Made by a program: the position numbers and the translations under genes. DNA of 6,914 nucleotides from JBNJEM01 sp051745935 (GTDB lineage Bacteria; Planctomycetota; Planctomycetia; Pirellulales; Pirellulaceae): NCBI GenBank assembly GCA_051745935.1, contig JBNJEM010000432.1, positions 1 through 6,914 of the forward strand. Direction: 5' to 3'. A model generated the notes under the pieces. The model worked only from the letters and a program-made list of their open reading frames with translations, was not told the origin of the DNA and ran no database searches. Of this stretch, positions 5,512 through 6,914 are shown in pieces; position 1 is the first letter of the stretch, and each line of letters begins with the position of its first letter.

Positions 5512-6914
5512 CTAGTCGGCGGGCGGTTTCCTTGCCTTCCCGGCCTCGGCGTGTTTCGGGGCACGCGTTTTTCCCGTCACGCCGCTCGACTGGCTCGTCT
5601 TTGCCTTTTTCGACTTGGGGCGACCGGGAGACGCCTTACGGGGTTTCTTTCGAGCATCCTTCTTGGCCGTCTTTCCTTGAGCGTCCTTCTTGGCCGTTTT
5701 TCCTTGAGCGTCTTTCCCGGCTACTTCCCTCTCCTCCTCCCTCTCCTCCATCAAACTCGATGGATTGAGGACCACGACTTCGCCCGTGTCCAGCCCCTCG
5801 CGAACTTCGACGAATTTGTCGTTGGTCTTGCCCAGTGTAATCTCGCGACGCTCCAGCTTTCCCCCCTTCCTCACAAAACACCAATTCGTCTGACCTCGCT
5901 GAACGACCGTCTGAATCGGTACGCTAATCACGTCCTCCAACTGTTCAATGTCGATTTCCACCACGGCCGTCATGCCCGGCTTCAATTGCCGCACGTCTTC
6001 GTCAATGGTCACGATCGTCTCGTATACTTTCGTGTCCGACGAAAACCAATTGCCTTGATCCGGCAGTACCGCGACACTTTTGACCGAACCGTGATAACGC
6101 CGTTCCGGAAACGCATCGACTTGGATGACCGCGTCGAGCCCTTTGCGCACCTGATCCAGCACGCTTTCATGCACCGCCGTTTCCACTTGCATTCTCGAAA
6201 GATCGGGAAGGGTCAACATATCCTGGCGCTCGCGCACGAACGCGCCTTTTTCAATCGACGTTTGCGACCCGCCCCGTCTTCGCTCCGCCGCGTAAGCAAC
6301 CATGCCGTCTTGCGGGGCATGAATCCTACACTGCTCCCGTTGCTCCAGGTACCGTTCGTAACGTTCCTTTTCCTTGTCGTACGCTCGAATGGCGCTGTCC
6401 CGAGCTGCCTCCGCTTGTTGAAGTTCGGACTGGTTATTGCGTTTGACCTGCTCGAGATTGTTGCGGGCCGTCGCCACCGCTTCCTCACGAGTTAACATTT
6501 CCTTCGTGAAGGTATACTTCTCCAATTCGCGTTTTTCCGCTATCGCCGTGGCCAGCTGTGATTGGGACTTCAGCAAATCAACCTCGGCCCCGTCCAGCTC
6601 CCCCCGGTTCCTAAAGCCCAACTTGTGAAGCAGTTCGATCGCGTCCAAATTCTCCTTGGCAATCATCTGCTCCGCCAATTGCGTTTGAATCCGCAATTCC
6701 ACGTCCTGCAATTCGATCGCGAACAATCCTCCCACGCTGCCTTCGGGCGCCCCATCCAGCTGCCCATCCAGTTGCTGGTCGCAATAGTGCTCCAAGTCGC
6801 ATTCGGCAAGATCCAGTTGCAACTTTGCTTCAGTCAAATTCGTCTTGTTCTGTATTTTCTGATTTTCGTATTTTGAAATCGCTTGGGTCTTGCTGGCCTT
6901 GGCACGCTGCAGTC
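5512..6914 (-). CDS. Periplasmic adaptor (HlyD/MacA-type membrane fusion protein), 5' end cut
   Basis: This is the periplasmic adaptor linking the inner-membrane permease to the outer-membrane duct. The frame stays open to the window edge, so the true start, membrane anchor and first lipoyl half lie beyond 6914; a TTG at 6837 is internal, not a credible start. Numbering from the first whole codon (6912): residues 1-190 are a long, charged, heptad-rich coiled-coil hairpin; 195-208 (CRIHAPQDGMVAYA) are the second lipoyl half; 247-301 are the beta-barrel, with VHESVLDQVRKG and WFSSDTKVYETIV; LKPGMTAVVEI (310-320) and ISVPIQTVV (329-337) lead into the membrane-proximal domain, ending near TGEVVVLNP (376-384). 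A Lys-rich tail of about 67 residues (400-466) with a repeated KDAQGKTAK unit follows, which is not part of the normal fold. The motifs match adaptors paired with MacB-like permeases in planctomycetes as I remember them. It is the first visible gene of the operon. Confidence 0.92.
   Translation of the reverse strand, partial: LQRAKASKTQAISKYENQKIQNKTNLTEAKLQLDLAECDLEHYCDQQLDGQLDGAPEGSVGGLFAIELQDVELRIQTQLAEQMIAKENLDAIELLHKLGFRNRGELDGAEVDLLKSQSQLATAIAEKRELEKYTFTKEMLTREEAVATARNNLEQVKRNNQSELQQAEAARDSAIRAYDKEKERYERYLEQREQCRIHAPQDGMVAYAAERRRGGSQTSIEKGAFVRERQDMLTLPDLSRMQVETAVHESVLDQVRKGLDAVIQVDAFPERRYHGSVKSVAVLPDQGNWFSSDTKVYETIVTIDEDVRQLKPGMTAVVEIDIEQLEDVISVPIQTVVQRGQTNWCFVRKGGKLERREITLGKTNDKFVEVREGLDTGEVVVLNPSSLMEEREEEREVAGKDAQGKTAKKDAQGKTAKKDARKKPRKASPGRPKSKKAKTSQSSGVTGKTRAPKHAEAGKARKPPAD
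5654..5707 (-). repeat. 27-bp tandem repeat encoding KDAQGKTAK
   Basis: Two adjacent 27-bp units (5654-5680 and 5681-5707) differ at two bases, and a third, partial unit follows at 5708-5713. They lie in frame in the 3' part of the adaptor gene. The encoded nonapeptide KDAQGKTAK occurs twice in tandem, followed by a degenerate third start, KDARKKPRK. The period is a multiple of three, so copy-number changes would keep the frame. Confidence 0.9.

Noticed and set aside
5551..6495. Plus-strand open frame of 314 codons opposite the adaptor gene
   Set aside because: The adaptor frame shows clear family motifs on the other strand. The antisense product is an Arg/Leu/Phe/His-rich sequence typical of a codon-bias shadow.
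6835..6837. TTG as the start codon of the adaptor
   Set aside because: The frame continues upstream for 25 more codons to the window edge with coiled-coil-like residues, and the first lipoyl half and membrane anchor would be missing from a protein starting here.

Overview
The window reads like accessory or efflux chromosomal DNA of a planctomycete, most likely a Pirellula-type lineage. This rests on remembered family features, not a search. The large outer-membrane protein carries an N-terminal RSRFFDPxDPDxPxLP-type motif that I associate with planctomycete TolC-family lipoproteins. The membrane-fusion protein has the (R)APQDGMV and WFSSDxKVYxT signatures of the adaptor type common there. Base composition is moderately GC-rich, and the genes have long low-complexity linkers and tails.

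Layout: positions 1-485 hold no convincing gene. They contain two copies of a perfect 99-bp direct repeat (start-to-start 130 bp), each with an internal 10-bp inverted repeat, followed by the leader of the first gene. Positions 486-3752 (+) encode a very large TolC-like outer-membrane efflux lipoprotein of 1088 aa, more than twice the length of E. coli TolC. A 46-bp convergent gap with a 14-bp perfect palindrome follows. The minus strand then holds, in transcription order, a periplasmic adaptor of the HlyD/MacA type (6914 to 5512, its 5' end cut by the window edge), a stand-alone MacB-type permease of 431 aa (5379 to 4084), and a small membrane protein of 89 aa (4068 to 3799) only 15 bp behind the permease.

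Together these give three parts of a tripartite ABC efflux or export machine: the inner-membrane MacB-like permease, the adaptor spanning the periplasm, and the TolC-like outer-membrane duct. The ATPase that would drive the permease is not in the window, and the 132-bp gap between adaptor and permease is too short to hold it. It must lie upstream of the adaptor (beyond 6914) or elsewhere. The substrate cannot be deduced.

The least explained parts are the 99-bp repeats, the roughly 255-residue insertion between the two halves of the TolC-like protein, the lysine-rich repeated tail of the adaptor, and the unnamed small membrane protein. I see no tRNA, rRNA, CRISPR array, transposase or phage gene.
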